A stretch of DNA of 56,525 bases from TMED-70 sp036164085 (GCA_036164085.1 JAYZJV010000043.1:1-56525); one strand, 5' to 3'; numbered from the stretch's first letter, positions 1-8,237 are shown. Notes: generated by a model from the letters alone, not told the origin. Program-made: numbers and translations.

Positions 1-414
1 TCAAGTATTGGTAATTTTTCTAATCCAAACAAAACAAAAATGCAAGATTTTGGTGAAATATTGATTCATGGTGATCAAGGGCAAGGATATATTAGAGTAG
101 ATTGGTATACTCCTGACGCATTACCGAATTGGGGAGATGGAAGATTAACAATTTTAGGAACTGAAGGATATATTGAACTTAGAAAATATGTTGATATTGC
201 AGGAAGAAAAGGAACTGATCATCTGTTTTTAGTTAATAAAAATAGGTATGAATACATAGATGCTTCAAATCAGCCTCTTTCCTATTTTAAAAATTTAAAG
301 TATGACGTTTTAAATCGGACTGAAATCGCAATGAAACAAGATCATTGTTTAGAAGTTATGAGACTTGCAATCGTTGCTCAAAACTCAGCAAAACGTTTAG
401 GCAATTTAAGCTAG
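1..414 (+). CDS. Gfo/Idh/MocA family oxidoreductase, C-terminal part (5' end outside window)
   Basis: The reading frame is open from base 1 to the TAG at 412-414, so the gene enters from outside and only about 137 C-terminal residues are present. The segment around the VDWYTPDALPNWGDGRL stretch followed by TILGTEGYIELRKY is typical of the C-terminal alpha/beta domain of NAD(P)-dependent sugar and inositol dehydrogenases of the Gfo/Idh/MocA family. The Rossmann domain is missing, so neither the cofactor motif nor the substrate can be judged. The gene converges on the HAD phosphatase, with 73 bases between them and no clear terminator hairpin. Confidence 0.75.
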   Translation, partial: SSIGNFSNPNKTKMQDFGEILIHGDQGQGYIRVDWYTPDALPNWGDGRLTILGTEGYIELRKYVDIAGRKGTDHLFLVNKNRYEYIDASNQPLSYFKNLKYDVLNRTEIAMKQDHCLEVMRLAIVAQNSAKRLGNLS

Positions 415-487
415 AAGCACTTGCCTTATGTAATATAAGCAATCACTTATTAATTATGAAAAAAATGAAAAGTGTAGGACTGTCAAA

Positions 488-1285
488 TCATAAAAAATAT
501 TCGATCGTTTTTTCCATTTCGTTAAGAGATTTTATTTCAAAGTCAGGTTTGATTAAATTATTTGAATTATTAAGGTTTTTTCTGTTAATTAATACGTTTT
601 TTATATTTAATTTTTTTGCTCCTGATATATCTCCATCTAAAGTATCACCAATCATTATTATTTCAGAGTAATCTAAGGATAGTTTTTCACAAATAAACTT
701 ATATGGAGTTTCAAAAGGTTTGCCTTCTAGGCACTCAGAAGAAGTAACTATAGTTGAATTCGTTTTCGAAAAGAATTTCAAAAGACCTGAAGCACTTATT
801 TTTCTTCTCTGATGAAGTTGCATTCCGTTTGTAAGTATCCCAATTTTATAGTTATTTAATTTTGTAAGACAAGGAATAACATCGTTAAAGGCTTTAATGC
901 CACTCCACATAAAAAACTTGTATTTATCTATAATATGTTTTATTTTTATATGTTTATTTGAAACCCCTAGATTTTTTAAAATATTTATCCACATTTCGTT
1001 TTGAGCTTCTATATGAAACTCTTTTAAATATTTTGCGATTTCTCCATATCCTCCACAATCAGCCCATAAAATATCTCTTCCCCCAAACTTGGCATCCAAA
1101 TACTTTGAGAAATATTTTTTTGATCCTATTGAATCTATGGTATCTATCATTATTCTTAATACTTCTAAATTATCCATTTGAAAATCAGGAAAAAACGTTT
1201 TGATTGTTTTTAGATAGTTAAAATCATACAAATCATCATGAACGGTTAAAGTATCATCTAAATCAAAAATTATACCTTTGATCAT
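488..1285 (-). CDS. HAD-superfamily hydrolase (phosphatase)
   Basis: A 265-residue soluble protein carrying the HAD motifs in order: motif I FDLDDTLT at residues 7-14 (nucleophile D8, acid D10), motif II in IGILTNG near 150, the lysine in GKPFETPYKF near 190, and motif IV in MIGDTLDGDISGAKK near 212. The helical cap between motifs I and II makes it a subfamily I enzyme resembling YjjG-type nucleotidases or phosphoglycolate-type phosphatases. The substrate cannot be read from the sequence. Its ATG overlaps the stop of the upstream dehydrogenase (ATGA), so it is the last gene of a four-gene minus-strand operon for hydroxyacids and may act on a phosphorylated intermediate or by-product; that role is inference. 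Confidence 0.85.
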   Translation of the reverse strand: MIKGIIFDLDDTLTVHDDLYDFNYLKTIKTFFPDFQMDNLEVLRIMIDTIDSIGSKKYFSKYLDAKFGGRDILWADCGGYGEIAKYLKEFHIEAQNEMWINILKNLGVSNKHIKIKHIIDKYKFFMWSGIKAFNDVIPCLTKLNNYKIGILTNGMQLHQRRKISASGLLKFFSKTNSTIVTSSECLEGKPFETPYKFICEKLSLDYSEIIMIGDTLDGDISGAKKLNIKNVLINRKNLNNSNNLIKPDFEIKSLNEMEKTIEYFL

Positions 1286-2343
1286 AAGTTAGAAATAATA
1301 GATCTAGTTACTTCTGATGTAGTTGAATTCCCTCCCAAATCAGGAGACAGTGACTCTCCTAAATCTAAAACTTTTTTTACAGAATTTTCTATTATTTCTG
1401 CACTTTCAGATTCTCCTAAATGTTTCATCATTATTCCTGCTGTTAATATTTGTGCCATAGGATTTGCGATACCCTTTCCTGCAATATCAGGTGCTGAGCC
1501 ATGAGTTGGCTCAAACATCGAAGGGCTTTTTTTAGTAGGGTCAATATTTCCACTAGATGCAAGTCCCATAGATCCAGTAATGATCGCTCCTATATCAGTC
1601 AGAATGTCTCCAAAAAGATTACTTGCTACAACTACATCAAAATTTTGAGGTTTTCTAATAAAATCCATACATGCAGCATCAATTAATAATGAATCTGTTG
1701 ATACTTGAGGATAATCTTTTTTTACTTCCTCGAAAGTTCTATCCCAAAGTACCATAGAATATCCTTGGGCATTGGATTTAGTTATTGAAGTTAGATGCAT
1801 TTTTTTATTTCTTTCTATGGCTAACTCAAAAGCAAATCTTATAACTCTTTCGCATCCTTTTCTTGTAAAGACTGCACTCTGTACAGCAACTTCATCAGGG
1901 AAATTTTCATATTGAAAACCACCAACATTAGCATATTCACCTTCAGTATTTTCTCTTACAACAACAAAGTCTATGTCATAAGGCTTTAAGTCTTTTAATG
2001 GGGTGTTTACACCAGGGTATAATACAGAAGGCCTAACGCAGGCAAATTGATCAAATGCTCTCCTAATTGGTAGTAATAATCCATTTAAGGTTATATGATC
2101 TTGAATTTCTGGATGACCTACAGCACCTAAGAAAATTGCATCAAAAGATTTCAATTGCTCTATACCATCTTGAGGCATCATTATTCCATTTTTAAAATAA
2201 TATTCTGAACTCCAATCAAACTCATGGAAATCTAGCTTGTAGCCTTTATTTTTTTCTAGTGATTTTAATACCTCAATAGAGCTTTTAACTACTTCTACGC
2301 CAATTCCATCTCCTGGTATTACAGCTATTTTATAAGTTTTCAT
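1282..2343 (-). CDS. Tartrate/D-malate-type decarboxylating dehydrogenase (isocitrate/isopropylmalate dehydrogenase family)
   Basis: At 353 residues this is a full-length member of the NAD-dependent beta-decarboxylating dehydrogenase family. It begins with AVIPGDGIGVEVV, carries the substrate-loop block LLLPIRRAFDQFACVRP near 90-106, and has VVRENTEGEY near 128 and the FEPTHGSAPDIAGKG block near 277. The LLLPIRR-FDQ block is the form seen in tartrate dehydrogenase and D-malate dehydrogenase rather than in LeuB or Icd. Expected reaction: oxidative decarboxylation of D-malate or tartrate using NAD and a divalent metal. It lies 8 bases after the 3-hydroxyisobutyrate-type dehydrogenase and overlaps the HAD gene by 4 bases. 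Substrate preference among malate, tartrate and 3-isopropylmalate is not certain. Confidence 0.85.
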   Translation of the reverse strand: MKTYKIAVIPGDGIGVEVVKSSIEVLKSLEKNKGYKLDFHEFDWSSEYYFKNGIMMPQDGIEQLKSFDAIFLGAVGHPEIQDHITLNGLLLPIRRAFDQFACVRPSVLYPGVNTPLKDLKPYDIDFVVVRENTEGEYANVGGFQYENFPDEVAVQSAVFTRKGCERVIRFAFELAIERNKKMHLTSITKSNAQGYSMVLWDRTFEEVKKDYPQVSTDSLLIDAACMDFIRKPQNFDVVVASNLFGDILTDIGAIITGSMGLASSGNIDPTKKSPSMFEPTHGSAPDIAGKGIANPMAQILTAGIMMKHLGESESAEIIENSVKKVLDLGESLSPDLGGNSTTSEVTRSIISNL

Positions 2344-2351
2344 TTTATCTC

Positions 2352-3224
2352 CTAATTATCTTTTTCTATGACTTGAATTATTCCTGCCATGTCATCCATC
2401 TCTTTTCCATCAACTTTTAGTTCATCATATAATTTTTTTGATGTTTTAATTAAGGGTAAATTTATTGACAAATCTTTTCCTAGTTGATCAATAATTGTTA
2501 TATCTTTATGTATATTTCTTGCAGGAACTGGAGAACCTTTGAATTTTCTATCTCTAATAATAGGAGCACATCTTTCTAGCATTCTTGAGAAACCAAAACT
2601 AACCATCAATATTTCCATAGCAGAATCAATATCCACATTTGTTGCATTAGTTAGTGCCAATGCTTCCGCTGCTGCAGTTGTATGAACAGCAGTTAATAAT
2701 TGATTGATTAATTTCATTGATGTTCCAGTTCCACTCTCTCCCATATGCTTTACAGTGGTTCCCATCATTTGAAAAAATTCTAATGCTGAATTATATGTTT
2801 CTTGATTTCCTCCAACCATTATTGATAAAGTTCCATCGTTAGCTCCAATGGGACCTCCCGAGATAGGAGCATCAAGAAAATCAGAACCCTTTGATTTTAC
2901 ATATTCAAAACACTTTTTTGAGGTTGAAAGATCCACAGTAGAATGATCAACTATGATTTTTTTTTCATCTGTATAAGATAGTATTCCTTGTTTACCAGTA
3001 ATTATTTCTAATGAAGTTTTTGTATCTGGCAAGCATGTTAATATAATGTCACTATTATTTGCGAGGTCTTCTAGGGAATATGCACCATAAGCCCCTCTCT
3101 TTTCCATAGCAGTAATTTTATCTTTGTTCCTAGTAAAAACTGTCAGTTTTGCACCTTTTTCTAATAAGTTTGCTGCCATTCCTGAACCCATATTTCCCAA
3201 TCCTATAAAACCTATTCTTTTCAT
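2352..3224 (-). CDS. Beta-hydroxyacid dehydrogenase, 3-hydroxyisobutyrate dehydrogenase / tartronate semialdehyde reductase type
   Basis: A 290-residue member of the 6-phosphogluconate dehydrogenase-like family. The N-terminal Rossmann motif is GFIGLGNMGSGMAANLL. The substrate signature DAPISGGPIGANDGTLS lies near residue 118, the NAD-contact GGN near 138, and the catalytic lysine segment SMKLINQLL near 168, with the conserved Asn two residues after Lys-Leu-Ile. These enzymes reversibly oxidise short beta-hydroxyacids with NAD(P). The neighbours (tartrate/D-malate-type and 2-hydroxyacid dehydrogenases here, glycerate kinase at 26069) would suit tartronate semialdehyde reduction to glycerate, but 3-hydroxyisobutyrate or a related acid is equally possible. 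It sits 7 bases after the stop of the 2-hydroxyacid dehydrogenase, so co-transcription is likely. Confidence 0.85.
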   Translation of the reverse strand: MKRIGFIGLGNMGSGMAANLLEKGAKLTVFTRNKDKITAMEKRGAYGAYSLEDLANNSDIILTCLPDTKTSLEIITGKQGILSYTDEKKIIVDHSTVDLSTSKKCFEYVKSKGSDFLDAPISGGPIGANDGTLSIMVGGNQETYNSALEFFQMMGTTVKHMGESGTGTSMKLINQLLTAVHTTAAAEALALTNATNVDIDSAMEILMVSFGFSRMLERCAPIIRDRKFKGSPVPARNIHKDITIIDQLGKDLSINLPLIKTSKKLYDELKVDGKEMDDMAGIIQVIEKDN

Positions 3225-3231
3225 ATATACC

Positions 3232-4173
3232 TCAATTTATATTTGTATTTATATTTTCAACCAGTTTTTTTATACTTTCTTTTATTACTTCATGTGAATT
3301 TGCCGCGTTATGAGAAGTAAGTATTACATTGTGTAAACTTTTTAATTGATTATTTTTTGATAATGGTTCTTTTTCAAATACATCTAAAGCAGCTCCGGCT
3401 ATTTTCCCGCTAACTAAAGAATTATAAAGAGCTTTTTCGTTGATTAATTTCCCTCTTGCTGTATTGATGATTATAGCGTTTGATTTCATCATTCCAAATT
3501 GCTTTGGACCAATTAAATATTCCGTTTCTTCAACTATTCTTGTATGAAGTGTTACTACATCAGAGTTTTCAAGTAAGTAGTTGAGTTCAGCAACTTCTGC
3601 AAATTCTTCAAAACTTAAAGTCCTAACTTTATCTATTCTTAGAACTGGAGTTACAATTACTTTCATTCCTAAGTTATACCCAATTCGTGCAACTTTTTCG
3701 CCGATAGCACCCGCCCCTACTATTCCTAGTGTTTTTCCTTCAAAAAGATCTATTTCAATTGATGGCCATTCATTTCCTCTAATTCTTCTATCAAGCTCAG
3801 GAATTCTTTTTAATAGAGATATCATTAGACCTATTGAGTGCTCAGCTACAGAGTTTGTTAATATTTCCGGAATATTAGAAATAACTACATTATTTCTTTT
3901 TGCCGAATCTATATCAATATGATCTAGAGCGATCCCAAAAACAGCTATGTGCTTTAAATTTGGTAGATTTTCTATAACACTATTATTTATTATAGTTGTC
4001 CCTTTTGTTACCACAGCGGTATGTGCATCTTTCAACCTAGAAATTATTTCCCTTGAGTTTTTTGGAAGAGATTTAAATATCTCTATATCGTGATTACCTT
4101 TTAGTTCGTTGAAGAGAGAAGGATCATATGATACTACTTGAGGATCGTCATCAATTATTATTATTTTAGACAT
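3232..4173 (-). CDS. D-isomer-specific 2-hydroxyacid dehydrogenase
   Basis: This 313-residue protein has the two-domain layout of the D-2-hydroxyacid dehydrogenase family. The nucleotide-binding motif GIVGAGAIGEKVARIG is near 150-165. The catalytic Arg lies in NTARGKLINE near 238, the Glu in DVFEKEPLS near 267, and the His in LTSHNAANS near 287 (most homologues read TPHxA). The C-terminal regulatory domains of SerA are absent, so it is more likely a hydroxypyruvate/glyoxylate-reductase-like or other 2-hydroxyacid enzyme than serine pathway SerA. It heads the four-gene minus-strand hydroxyacid operon and is transcribed away from the corrinoid operon across a 65-base gap that holds a symmetric -10-like element. 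Confidence 0.85.
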   Translation of the reverse strand: MSKIIIIDDDPQVVSYDPSLFNELKGNHDIEIFKSLPKNSREIISRLKDAHTAVVTKGTTIINNSVIENLPNLKHIAVFGIALDHIDIDSAKRNNVVISNIPEILTNSVAEHSIGLMISLLKRIPELDRRIRGNEWPSIEIDLFEGKTLGIVGAGAIGEKVARIGYNLGMKVIVTPVLRIDKVRTLSFEEFAEVAELNYLLENSDVVTLHTRIVEETEYLIGPKQFGMMKSNAIIINTARGKLINEKALYNSLVSGKIAGAALDVFEKEPLSKNNQLKSLHNVILTSHNAANSHEVIKESIKKLVENINTNIN

Positions 4174-4200
4174 TATAAAAATAACTCCAATAAAAATTCT

Positions 4201-4208
4201 ATTATAAT
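4201..4208. promoter_or_regulatory. Symmetric -10-like element (ATTATAAT) between divergent operons
   Basis: The 8-base palindrome ATTATAAT presents a perfect TATAAT on both strands. It lies 28 bases upstream of the minus-strand dehydrogenase start at 4173 and 31 bases upstream of the plus-strand start at 4239, so each direction would have a leader of about 20-25 bases. No convincing -35 box is seen on either side. Bidirectional promoters built on -10 symmetry are known in bacteria; assignment here is inference. Confidence 0.4.
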
Positions 4209-4238
4209 GTTCTTATCATCTATAAAAAACATTATTCT

Positions 4239-4571
4239 ATGTCAACATATAAAATTTTATACTGGAAAGAAATTCCTACACAACTAAAATTTACAGATAA
4301 TGATGGAAATGAAGCCTCGTATCCTTTAAGTTTGTTTTTTCAGACAGCTATAGATGCAATTGCTATGCATGACGGTTCAATAAAGAGTGGTGATTATTTG
4401 GATGCTTGGGGTTGGGGTAGTAATATAAAGACAGATCTAGATCCTGAAGTAATTATAAATAATTTCGACAATAATATACCAAAATCATTCATTAACAAAA
4501 TAAAATCTTTACACGATGAAGGAAAAAGATCAGGATTGCCTGGTTCGATAGACAAATGGTTCAAAAACTGA
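4239..4571 (+). CDS. Small conserved protein resembling the PF13769 'virulence factor' family, first gene of the corrinoid operon
   Basis: A 110-residue soluble protein. The start KILYWKEIPTQLKF followed by LSLFFQTAIDAIAMHDG resembles the short PF13769 family, which typically begins with a Tyr-Trp-Arg-Asp-Ile-Pro motif and has a helical middle. From memory, members of that family sit beside split methionine synthase and corrinoid genes in marine Rhodobacteraceae, matching its place here; the biochemical role is unknown and the family name is probably misleading. The last 16 bases overlap the homocysteine methyltransferase start, which suggests translational coupling. No signal peptide, membrane segment or metal motif is visible. 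Confidence 0.6.
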   Translation: MSTYKILYWKEIPTQLKFTDNDGNEASYPLSLFFQTAIDAIAMHDGSIKSGDYLDAWGWGSNIKTDLDPEVIINNFDNNIPKSFINKIKSLHDEGKRSGLPGSIDKWFKN

Positions 4572-5485
4572 AAACTCGCTCTCAAAATATTCTTGACGAC
4601 ATAAAAAAAGGTAAAATATTTTTACTTGACGGAGCAACTGGGACATTTCTTCAGAATAATGGGCTAGAACCAGGAGGATGCCCAGAATTAATGAATATTG
4701 AATCTCCTAAAATTATCTCAAAAATGGCTCACAATTATTTCTCTAGTGGTAGTGACATAGTTCTGACTAATACATTTGGAGGTAATTATTACAGATTAAA
4801 GCATTATGGTCTAGAAGATAAAGTTTTTGAGATAAATAAATTAGCTACGGAAATAGCAATTGATGCTTCAAAAGACTATAAAGAAAAGTATGTATTTGGA
4901 TCTATTGGGCCTACTGGAGAATTTATTGAGCCATTAGGTAATGTTAGTGAAGATGAGATGTATGAATGCCTTTTTAATCAAATGAATGGATTATACAAAG
5001 GAGGAGTCGATGGCTTTGTTATAGAAACTCAAATAGCTACAGAAGAAACTTTACTAGCATTAAAAGTAGCAAAAGAAAACTTTAATGTTTTAAACATAGT
5101 TTCATTTGTTTATGATAAGGGTCCTAGAGGCTACTTCACAATGTTTGGATTGTCTCCAGCTGAAAGTATAGATTTATTTTTTAATGCAGGTGCAGATATA
5201 GTTGGTACAAATTGTGGGAACGGATCAGAAAAAATGATAGAAATATCCCAACTAATAAGAAAACAAACCAAAAGACCAATTTTAGTGCAAGCAAACGCAG
5301 GTATTCCAATAATTAAGAAAAACGATATAATTTACCCAGAATCTCCTGAATATATGAAGGAACAATACAAAAAACTGTTGGATTTAAACATAAATATTTT
5401 AGGAGGATGTTGTGGAACAAATGAAAAGCATATTTATGAATTTTCAAAAATTATAAGGAGTCATAATGAAAGTATCAGAAGTTAG
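4556..5485 (+). CDS. Homocysteine S-methyltransferase (MetH N-terminal-like domain)
   Basis: The 309 residues form a single homocysteine S-methyltransferase (Pfam S-methyl_trans) barrel, as in the first domain of MetH or in betaine-homocysteine methyltransferase. It has LLDGATGTFLQ near 23, TNTFGGN near 71, SIGPTGEF near 116, and the three zinc ligands C220 (in GTNCGNGS) and C285-C286 (in GGCCGTNE). No folate, B12 or activation domain is fused. A separate B12 protein and a corrinoid activator follow in the same operon, so the likely job is moving a methyl group from the corrinoid to homocysteine to make methionine, as one part of a split enzyme. The start overlaps the preceding gene by 16 bases, and the next gene's start lies within its last 20 bases. 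Confidence 0.85.
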   Translation: MVQKLKTRSQNILDDIKKGKIFLLDGATGTFLQNNGLEPGGCPELMNIESPKIISKMAHNYFSSGSDIVLTNTFGGNYYRLKHYGLEDKVFEINKLATEIAIDASKDYKEKYVFGSIGPTGEFIEPLGNVSEDEMYECLFNQMNGLYKGGVDGFVIETQIATEETLLALKVAKENFNVLNIVSFVYDKGPRGYFTMFGLSPAESIDLFFNAGADIVGTNCGNGSEKMIEISQLIRKQTKRPILVQANAGIPIIKKNDIIYPESPEYMKEQYKKLLDLNINILGGCCGTNEKHIYEFSKIIRSHNESIRS

Positions 5486-6110
5486 TAATAGTTTCGGTAA
5501 ATGCCTTGAATTAGTTTCTATGGATCCTAATTTTAATAATATTAGCGTAGGGCTTTTTTTGAAAAAAAACATACTTACCATATGGTCATATAGTAAAAAA
5601 GAAGGAATAAGTGATAGGTTGAATTCAATTAGGGATAAAATGGTCCAATTCGGAGGATTAAATACTATGCAAGAGGATTATAAAATGTCAATTCCTGAAG
5701 GAGCTTTGATTGAAAGGCCTTTGAAATTTTTGTTTGCTAAATGTGTTGAAATGTCTCCAAATAATAAACCTGATACTGGAGTAATTACTGCAAAGGATAA
5801 TAAAACAAAATTGACGTTTGTAGTTAAAGGATCACAACAGGATGATAAGTATATTTATACTGTTACTGCAGAGGGAGAGCATGAAAAACCCGGACTAAGA
5901 ATAAGAGCAGTAGTAGGAGGCTTTATGAAGTATGGTGAATGTACAAGAAATGATGTTGATTCATTTTGTTTTCCTGATTTAAAATCTCATGATGAATATG
6001 TTAGAGTTTTGCTTCCTTATGCAAGAAATGTTAGTGCCGTTGAGCAAATGCTTGAAGCATCAGATCAAGCTGGACAAATGACAACACAGAGTTTAGGTTT
6101 TTCTCAATAA
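5466..6110 (+). CDS. Conserved protein of unknown function in the corrinoid operon
   Basis: A 214-residue soluble protein that I do not recognise. Its start is well supported by AAGGAG seven bases upstream, although this lies inside the end of the methyltransferase gene. The sequence has an N-terminal alpha/beta stretch, a central IPEGALIERPLKFLFAKC segment, and a beta-rich half ending in AVVGGFMKYGECTR and a helix with a Gln/Met-rich tail. There is no membrane segment, signal peptide or known cofactor motif; three cysteines (in AKCVEM, GECTR and DSFCFPD) could be functional. Placement between the homocysteine methyltransferase and the uroporphyrinogen-decarboxylase-type methyltransferase implies a role in the methyl-transfer system, perhaps as an adaptor or substrate-handling subunit; that is inference. 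Confidence 0.75.
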   Translation: MKVSEVSNSFGKCLELVSMDPNFNNISVGLFLKKNILTIWSYSKKEGISDRLNSIRDKMVQFGGLNTMQEDYKMSIPEGALIERPLKFLFAKCVEMSPNNKPDTGVITAKDNKTKLTFVVKGSQQDDKYIYTVTAEGEHEKPGLRIRAVVGGFMKYGECTRNDVDSFCFPDLKSHDEYVRVLLPYARNVSAVEQMLEASDQAGQMTTQSLGFSQ

Positions 6111-6125
6111 AGGTAAGGATTGATT

Positions 6126-7154
6126 ATGAAAGAAATGACAAAAAAAGAAAGAGTTATATCAGCATTAAATAGATTAGAAGTTGATAGACCTCCAGTAGCA
6201 AACCCAACTTCAGTTGCTACAGTAGAAATGATGGATTTAGTAGATGCTCCATTTCCTGATGCTTGTAGATCAGCTGAATTAAATGCTAGACTAGCAGCTA
6301 CAGAAATTACGGAATTTGATTTTGATGCAATTGCACCATACTTTTCTATAATCCAAGAGTCTAGTGCTATTGGATGTGAAATGCAATGGGAACAAAAAGA
6401 TAATTGGCCTACTGTAAGAATGAGTAATCCGATTTGGAAAACATCAAATGACATAAAGGTTCCTTCAGATTTTTTAGAACATCCTGATGTTAAAGTGATA
6501 ATTGATTCTATAAAAATACTTAAAAGAGAGTTTGGAGACGATGTTCCAATAATAGGTAAAACTATGGGTCCATGGACTTTGGCTTATCATGTTTTTGGAG
6601 TTGAAACATTTCTTTTGGGTTCCGTTGATAATCCTAATGAAACAATAAAGTCCTTAGAAAAACTACAAGAGTTTACATATTTGTTTGGAGAAGCTCAAGT
6701 CGATGCTGGAGCAGATGTACTGACAGTACCTGACCATGCAACAGGAGATTTAGTTTCTGGTCAATATTATCAAAAGTTCCTTCAAGATATTCACACAGAA
6801 ATGGCTGAAAAATTTACGGTCCCACTAATATTACACATTTGTGGGAGAACGGTTGACAGGATGCCTTATATAGCTGAAACTGGCATGCACGCATTTCATT
6901 TTGATTCTAAAAATTCACCTAAAGAAGCAATGGAAGCTGTAGATAATAAGATTGCACTAGTTGGGAATATTAATAATCCTGAGACTTTATATTCTAAAGA
7001 TACGGATGATGTGAAAAAAGAAGTTTTTGAATGTTTAAATGCAGGCGTCCAACTAATTGCCCCTGAATGTGCAATCCCTCTAAAAACTAAAGCAGAGAAT
7101 TTAGTGGCAATAAATGAAGGTATTACTGATTGGTTGGCAGAAACAAAATCATAG
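6126..7154 (+). CDS. Uroporphyrinogen-decarboxylase-family cobalamin methyltransferase (MtaA/MtbA/CmuA type)
   Basis: The 342-residue protein belongs to the URO-D superfamily branch that moves methyl groups to or from corrinoid proteins. Zinc ligands typical of methyltransferases are present: H237 and C239 in LHICGRTVDRM and C315 in APECAIPLKT. Haem-pathway HemE lacks this HxC motif, so HemE is unlikely. The ATG at 6126 is preferred over the TTG six bases upstream because AGGTAAGGA then has correct spacing. The B12 protein begins 53 bases downstream. The enzyme may either demethylate a C1 substrate onto the corrinoid or handle the return step; the methyl donor cannot be read from the sequence. 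No coenzyme M genes are seen, so a methanogen-like role is not expected. Confidence 0.8.
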   Translation: MKEMTKKERVISALNRLEVDRPPVANPTSVATVEMMDLVDAPFPDACRSAELNARLAATEITEFDFDAIAPYFSIIQESSAIGCEMQWEQKDNWPTVRMSNPIWKTSNDIKVPSDFLEHPDVKVIIDSIKILKREFGDDVPIIGKTMGPWTLAYHVFGVETFLLGSVDNPNETIKSLEKLQEFTYLFGEAQVDAGADVLTVPDHATGDLVSGQYYQKFLQDIHTEMAEKFTVPLILHICGRTVDRMPYIAETGMHAFHFDSKNSPKEAMEAVDNKIALVGNINNPETLYSKDTDDVKKEVFECLNAGVQLIAPECAIPLKTKAENLVAINEGITDWLAETKS

Positions 7155-7207
7155 ATTTGATAAAATAATCATATACTGAAATTAATCTGAAAAAATTAGG
7201 ACTTTTT

Positions 7208-7951
7208 ATGTTTGACCATGAAGGGCTTTCAAAAGAATTTGAATGGGTAACTAAAGATAGTGAAAAAAAACATATTGGTGATGCAATTTCTAAAACATCG
7301 TATGAAATGCAAGAAATTGCTTATGCTTTAATTACAGGCGATAATAATCGAGTAGATGAACTAACAAAAAAGAGCTTAGAAAATGGTTCTACTGCAAACG
7401 AAATCCTTGATGACGGACTACTAAATGGAATGGCAATAGTAGGTGTTAAGTTTAGAGATAATGTAATTTTTGTACCTGAAGTTCTAATTTCTGCTAGAGC
7501 AATGAAAGCAGGAATGACCCACATAGAACCGATATTGTCTGAATCCGGAATAGAACCTCAAGGAATAGTTCTAATGGGAACAGTTAAAGGAGATCTACAC
7601 GATATAGGTAAAAATTTATGCATAATGATGTTAAGAGGTGCAGGATTTACTGTTCATGATCTTGGTGTAGACACTTCCCCTGAAGACTTTGTTGATGGAT
7701 TTGAAGAACATGAACCTGATGTTATTGGGATGTCTGCCCTACTAACTACAACAATGCCTAATATGGGAAGAACTATTCAGTATTTTGAAGATGTTGGTTT
7801 AAGAGAAGAAGTTCGAATGATGGTTGGAGGAGCTCCAGTAACGCAAGAATTTGCAGATGAGATGGGAGCTGACGGCTATGGTGAAAGCGCCGTAGATGCC
7901 GTTGACAAAGCAAAGGAGCTTGTTGAGCTTCTAAAAGATCTAAAGAGTTAG
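7208..7951 (+). CDS. Corrinoid (B12-binding) methyltransferase protein, MtbC/MttC-like
   Basis: The 247-residue protein has the two-part layout of methyltransferase corrinoid proteins. A helical cap domain (about residues 38-110, including VPEVLISARAMKAGM) is followed by a B12-binding Rossmann domain with D129-x-H131-x2-G134 in KGDLHDIGKN, then GMSALLTTTM and VGGAPVTQEFA. H131 is the expected lower cobalt ligand. An N-terminal extension of roughly 30 residues precedes the cap. It corresponds to the cobalamin domain of MetH as a free subunit and would shuttle a methyl group between the URO-D-type enzyme and the homocysteine methyltransferase in the same operon. The ATG follows GGACTTTT; the next gene starts 7 bases after its stop. 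Confidence 0.92.
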   Translation: MFDHEGLSKEFEWVTKDSEKKHIGDAISKTSYEMQEIAYALITGDNNRVDELTKKSLENGSTANEILDDGLLNGMAIVGVKFRDNVIFVPEVLISARAMKAGMTHIEPILSESGIEPQGIVLMGTVKGDLHDIGKNLCIMMLRGAGFTVHDLGVDTSPEDFVDGFEEHEPDVIGMSALLTTTMPNMGRTIQYFEDVGLREEVRMMVGGAPVTQEFADEMGADGYGESAVDAVDKAKELVELLKDLKS

Positions 7952-7958
7952 ATTAAAA

Positions 7959-8237
7959 ATGACTTCTAAAAAGTCAAATTCAAATAATAAAAAAAAGTTA
8001 CAGAGAAGCTTAGATAATCTTTATAATATTTTTCTAGAAATCTCTTTTCATGCAGACGAACAAAGTAAAAGTAGATGTCCATATAAAGATGCAAAAAATT
8101 TATGTACTGCAAATTTTTATTGTAGTAATCAACATTACACAGATAAAAAATCTGAAGTTCCTGTATGTACAGGATCCCATAAATTAGATTATAGACCTGC
8201 TTGGGAAGTTGATAGACCTATTAAAAAAAATGAGTAA
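7959..8237 (+). CDS. Small cysteine-containing protein of unknown function
   Basis: A 92-residue protein with a lysine/asparagine-rich start followed by a compact region holding four cysteines (C40, C49, C55, C70) and the motifs RCPYKDAKNLC and CTANFYCSNQHY. The spacing could bind zinc or an iron-sulfur cluster but matches no motif I can name. It lies between the corrinoid protein and the corrinoid activator, and its last 8 bases overlap the activator start, so the two are probably translated together. A role in redox maintenance or assembly of the corrinoid complex is a guess. No membrane segment is visible. Codon use resembles its neighbours and the overlap supports it as a real gene. Confidence 0.7.
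   Translation: MTSKKSNSNNKKKLQRSLDNLYNIFLEISFHADEQSKSRCPYKDAKNLCTANFYCSNQHYTDKKSEVPVCTGSHKLDYRPAWEVDRPIKKNE

Noticed and set aside
345..671. Plus-strand frame of 108 codons overlapping the end of the Gfo/Idh/MocA gene
   Set aside because: It is out of frame with the conserved gene and then antisense to the HAD phosphatase motif IV region; no ribosome-binding site is visible.
3581..3922. Plus-strand reading frame of 113 codons
   Set aside because: It lies wholly antisense to the catalytic part of the 2-hydroxyacid dehydrogenase and has a Ser/Ile-rich composition without motifs.
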